Position numbers and translations under genes: made by a program. DNA of 64,000 bases, from positions 586,339 through 650,338 of the forward strand of contig NZ_JH932292.1 of the NCBI RefSeq assembly GCF_000301035.1. Reading direction: 5' to 3'. Below are positions 61,967 to 64,000 of this stretch, in pieces. The notes below the pieces were generated by a model. It saw only the letters and a list, made by a program, of their open reading frames with translations. It had not been told where the DNA came from and ran no database searches. Origin of the DNA: Facklamia hominis CCUG 36813 (GTDB lineage Bacteria > Bacillota > Bacilli > Lactobacillales > Aerococcaceae). Position 1 is the stretch's first letter; every line of letters starts with the position of its first letter.

Positions 61967-63486
61967 TGAAGCAACCTCTCTAAGTCATTAATATAGGTCT
62001 GAATATTTTCGAGAAATGGTAGGCTGATAAAGCGTTCAATTGTGGCAAAAGCGGATGAATTTGCTGCCTTCACCTTCGTTTGATTTAGATATTGAACATA
62101 AGCCATAGCACACCAAGTGACGCCTCGTAAGCAGGTAAAGTGCAGGTACTGTTTTAGGCGGTCTTTTTTAACAGGGACGGTCGAATACTTGTTATAAGCA
62201 GTCACAAAACCAGCCAGATCTTTCCCTTCAATCAATTGATCTGTTCGCCAAAGCGTCGTTGTCGGTGCTAAAAAGTGGGCCAAATCTTGTTCACGCTCAC
62301 CGATCAGCGGTTTCTCCCAATCAATAATATAAGAAGGTCCTGACTCATTGATCAAAAAATTATGGGAGTTTAATTCGGTATTGATAATACAAGGATCCTC
62401 TAAAGGAAGCTGGCGGTCATAAATAGACAGGCTGTCCAACAAGGATAAAATAACTGATTCAACTTGCGATTTCTTTTGTGGCCAACCTTGATAGTGCTTG
62501 AACATAGACTGAAATTCCTGATACATCAGCTCAAAAGGCTGGTCAGCTCGAATTAAGTCCCTTCCCCGCTTGGGATCCACATGATGAACACGCGCAAGAA
62601 GCTCTGCCGCCTTATTCAAGTCGGTTTGATAGTTCAAAGGACGTCCAGGAAGAAATTCTTCCGTCAAAAATCCTAATCCCATCAGATCCGTCTCCGCCTG
62701 ACAATCATAGACCTTGGGCACCACCCCTGAAGGCTCTAAGGCCTTTAAGGCTTGATATTCATAGACAATTTGGTGTTTTAAGTGCATCTGAGACCCTAGG
62801 GCAACACGTAATAATTTTTTCCCCTGATCAAAGATAAAATTCGCATTGTATTCACCTTGATTCAAAAATGTCGCTGCTGAATCCCCCGTCAAATAAGCAG
62901 CTACATCATCACGGTCATCGATATCCAAAATAGTCCGAGTTAAGGTCCAGGTTAAGCCCGCTGATTGAGCTTGATCCAAGGTTTGACGAAGGACTTGGTC
63001 GTGGGAATAATGTGTCAAATTAAATAGTTCAGGATGAAAAGCCTTGGTAGCGATTAGGCCATAACCGCCATCACGGGCCGGAGCCAAAACCAAATCACAA
63101 TGATCCAAACCCTCAAAAGCCTGATTCAATATCGGTCGATCTAAATCAATCAAATCACAGCCCATAAGGGCTACTTTTTGATAACCCAATTGAAAGACCT
63201 GCTCCATCGCTTGAGCCATTCGCTGACCCAGATGGTCCGACATCAACTGTGGAAAAACCCGACCCAAGTCAATATCTAGATAATCATGAACTTGAGCCAA
63301 ATCCTCTTGAGGTGTCACAAAGAGATAGACATCCGCCGGATAATCTTGAATAACCTGATAGTTCTGCTGAATTAAATAAGTGCATAAGTGAAGAATATTA
63401 TCCGCAGGTAAAAAATTCTGTAAACGCGTCTTAGAATAGCCCTTCTTAGGCAACTTCATAAAATAGATAATTGCTGACTGATTCAT
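61963..63486 (-). CDS. Fusion: TIGR04282 transferase (DUF2064) plus kinase-like domain
   Basis: The 507-residue protein joins two domains. Residues 1-215 are DUF2064/TIGR04282 (rSAM/selenodomain-associated transferase 1): AIIYFMKLPKKGYSKTRLQNFL, VALMGCDLIDLDRPILNQAFEGLDHCDLVLAPARDGGYGLIATKAF. Residues about 230-507 resemble an aminoglycoside-phosphotransferase/choline-kinase fold with INTELNSHNFLINESGPSYIIDWEKPLIGE supplying the catalytic and metal-binding residues. The fusion suggests transfer and phosphorylation of the same small sugar or alcohol; this is inference. It is 15 bp after the membrane protein gene and overlaps the GT2 gene. Confidence 0.85.
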   Translation of the reverse strand: MNQSAIIYFMKLPKKGYSKTRLQNFLPADNILHLCTYLIQQNYQVIQDYPADVYLFVTPQEDLAQVHDYLDIDLGRVFPQLMSDHLGQRMAQAMEQVFQLGYQKVALMGCDLIDLDRPILNQAFEGLDHCDLVLAPARDGGYGLIATKAFHPELFNLTHYSHDQVLRQTLDQAQSAGLTWTLTRTILDIDDRDDVAAYLTGDSAATFLNQGEYNANFIFDQGKKLLRVALGSQMHLKHQIVYEYQALKALEPSGVVPKVYDCQAETDLMGLGFLTEEFLPGRPLNYQTDLNKAAELLARVHHVDPKRGRDLIRADQPFELMYQEFQSMFKHYQGWPQKKSQVESVILSLLDSLSIYDRQLPLEDPCIINTELNSHNFLINESGPSYIIDWEKPLIGEREQDLAHFLAPTTTLWRTDQLIEGKDLAGFVTAYNKYSTVPVKKDRLKQYLHFTCLRGVTWCAMAYVQYLNQTKVKAANSSAFATIERFISLPFLENIQTYINDLERLLQ

Positions 63487-63501
63487 TAAAAACTCCTTTA
63501 T

Positions 63502-63939
63502 TTAACAAGCCTGATCAGCAGGATGGAAATAACGAATACCTAGGGCAAGCAAACCATTGACAAAGGCCATCACGGCAATACCCACTATGAAATAAGGCAG
63601 CATCAAGAAAGACTGTTCCATCGAAAATCTCCATAGTAAAGCTAGAGCCAATGCCGATAATAAAGTCACCATGATCCAATGGCCTCGCCAGGAAAAACGA
63701 TAGCAAGTTTGAATCAAAGCTTCAGTGCGCCAAATGGCAAGGATCGCTATTGATATAAGAACTACTCCGATGAAAATTAGATAGCCCTGATATTCTGCTG
63801 CTAAAAAACCTTCCTGGGCTTGACTTAGCCGAAAATACAGATGACGATATAATCCCATCCGTTGACGGGCATATTGATTGATCACCCAGCCTAAGATAAG
63901 AACTAGCACCTCAAACACCCAATACACTTTACTTGCCAT
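63502..63939 (-). CDS. Small four-helix membrane protein of unknown family
   Basis: The 145-residue protein has about four helices (VYWVFEVLVLILGWVINQYA, GYLIFIGVVLISIAILAIW, WIMVTLLSALALALLW, MLPYFIVGIAVMAFVNGLLALGI). I do not recognise the family. The ATG at 63937-63939 follows TTGGAGG; an upstream in-frame TTG would overlap that site. It appears to be the first gene of the transferase/selenoprotein operon. Confidence 0.7.
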   Translation of the reverse strand: MASKVYWVFEVLVLILGWVINQYARQRMGLYRHLYFRLSQAQEGFLAAEYQGYLIFIGVVLISIAILAIWRTEALIQTCYRFSWRGHWIMVTLLSALALALLWRFSMEQSFLMLPYFIVGIAVMAFVNGLLALGIRYFHPADQAC

Positions 63940-63967
63940 AACGACCTCCAAAAGTTAATATAATGCT

Positions 63968-63976
63968 AGTATAACA
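63968..63976 (-). promoter_or_regulatory. Extended -10 of the transferase/selenoprotein operon
   Basis: TGTTATACT on the minus strand (TG-n-TATACT) lies about 29 bp upstream of the first gene. No clear -35 is visible within the window. Confidence 0.5.
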
Positions 63977-64000
63977 TAGCGATCTATAATCTCTTAGTGA

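Noticed and set aside
1-64000. Insertion sequences, integrases or prophage
   Set aside because: No transposase, recombinase or phage protein was recognised in any frame, and no target-site duplications were noticed.

Overview
The window looks like a chromosomal segment of a low-GC Gram-positive bacterium, most likely Lactobacillales (Aerococcaceae or Carnobacteriaceae is a guess). The basis is AT-rich DNA with AGGAGG ribosome sites, a T-box leader before pheST, CcpA-type and YtrA-type operator architecture, a Cna-B surface protein and PepV. I see no transposase, integrase, phage gene or CRISPR array.

Layout. 1-6.7 kb: a very large Cna-B surface protein running off the left edge, a cupin, a small DUF2187-like protein and a diacylglycerol-kinase-like lipid kinase. 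6.9-10 kb: a class A penicillin-binding protein. 10.2-15.5 kb: a five-gene peptide ABC importer. It diverges from a PTS EIIA-EIIB-EIIC plus fructose-6-phosphate-aldolase-like operon (15.9-18.7 kb), with cre-like sites between. 18.8-24.5 kb: a self-regulated MFS/ArsR pair with a perfect palindromic operator, a uroporphyrinogen-decarboxylase-like protein and a KtrAB potassium system. 24.5-25.1 kb: four tandem units of a structured repeat. 25.2-30.7 kb: a YdcF-like protein, a YtrA-type GntR/ABC operon and a MATE exporter. 30.8-43.6 kb: housekeeping genes (dus, sppA, RDD, pheST with T-box, NiaR and a niacin ECF component, an rRNA methylase, PepV).

The most interesting part is 43.8-64 kb, a selenium-linked region. 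It holds the whole selenocysteine machinery: selA, selB, a yedF-type DsrE protein, selD and tRNA-Sec. Two genes are split by in-frame TGA codons that are best read as selenocysteine: selD itself (Sec17) and a PrdB/GrdB-like reductase (Sec156). Each has a candidate SECIS hairpin just downstream of the TGA. The second selenoprotein sits in an operon with two transferases of the families named 'rSAM/selenodomain-associated' (TIGR04282, here fused to a kinase-like domain, and TIGR04283) and a membrane protein. The next operon carries CcdA, a TlpA thioredoxin, two TVP38/DedA membrane proteins, a nucleoside hydrolase and a YdjY protein, recalling the E. coli ydjXYZ genes. Nearby are a radical SAM protein with a CX4CX2C motif, an alkaline phosphatase preceded by three PhoP-box repeats, and a secreted histidine-rich protein. 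The Sec genes and this cluster may form one selenium-dependent extracytoplasmic redox or envelope-modification system; that is an inference from position and family membership.

A conventional gene call would truncate both selenoproteins. All calls come from reading the sequence; no database search was run.
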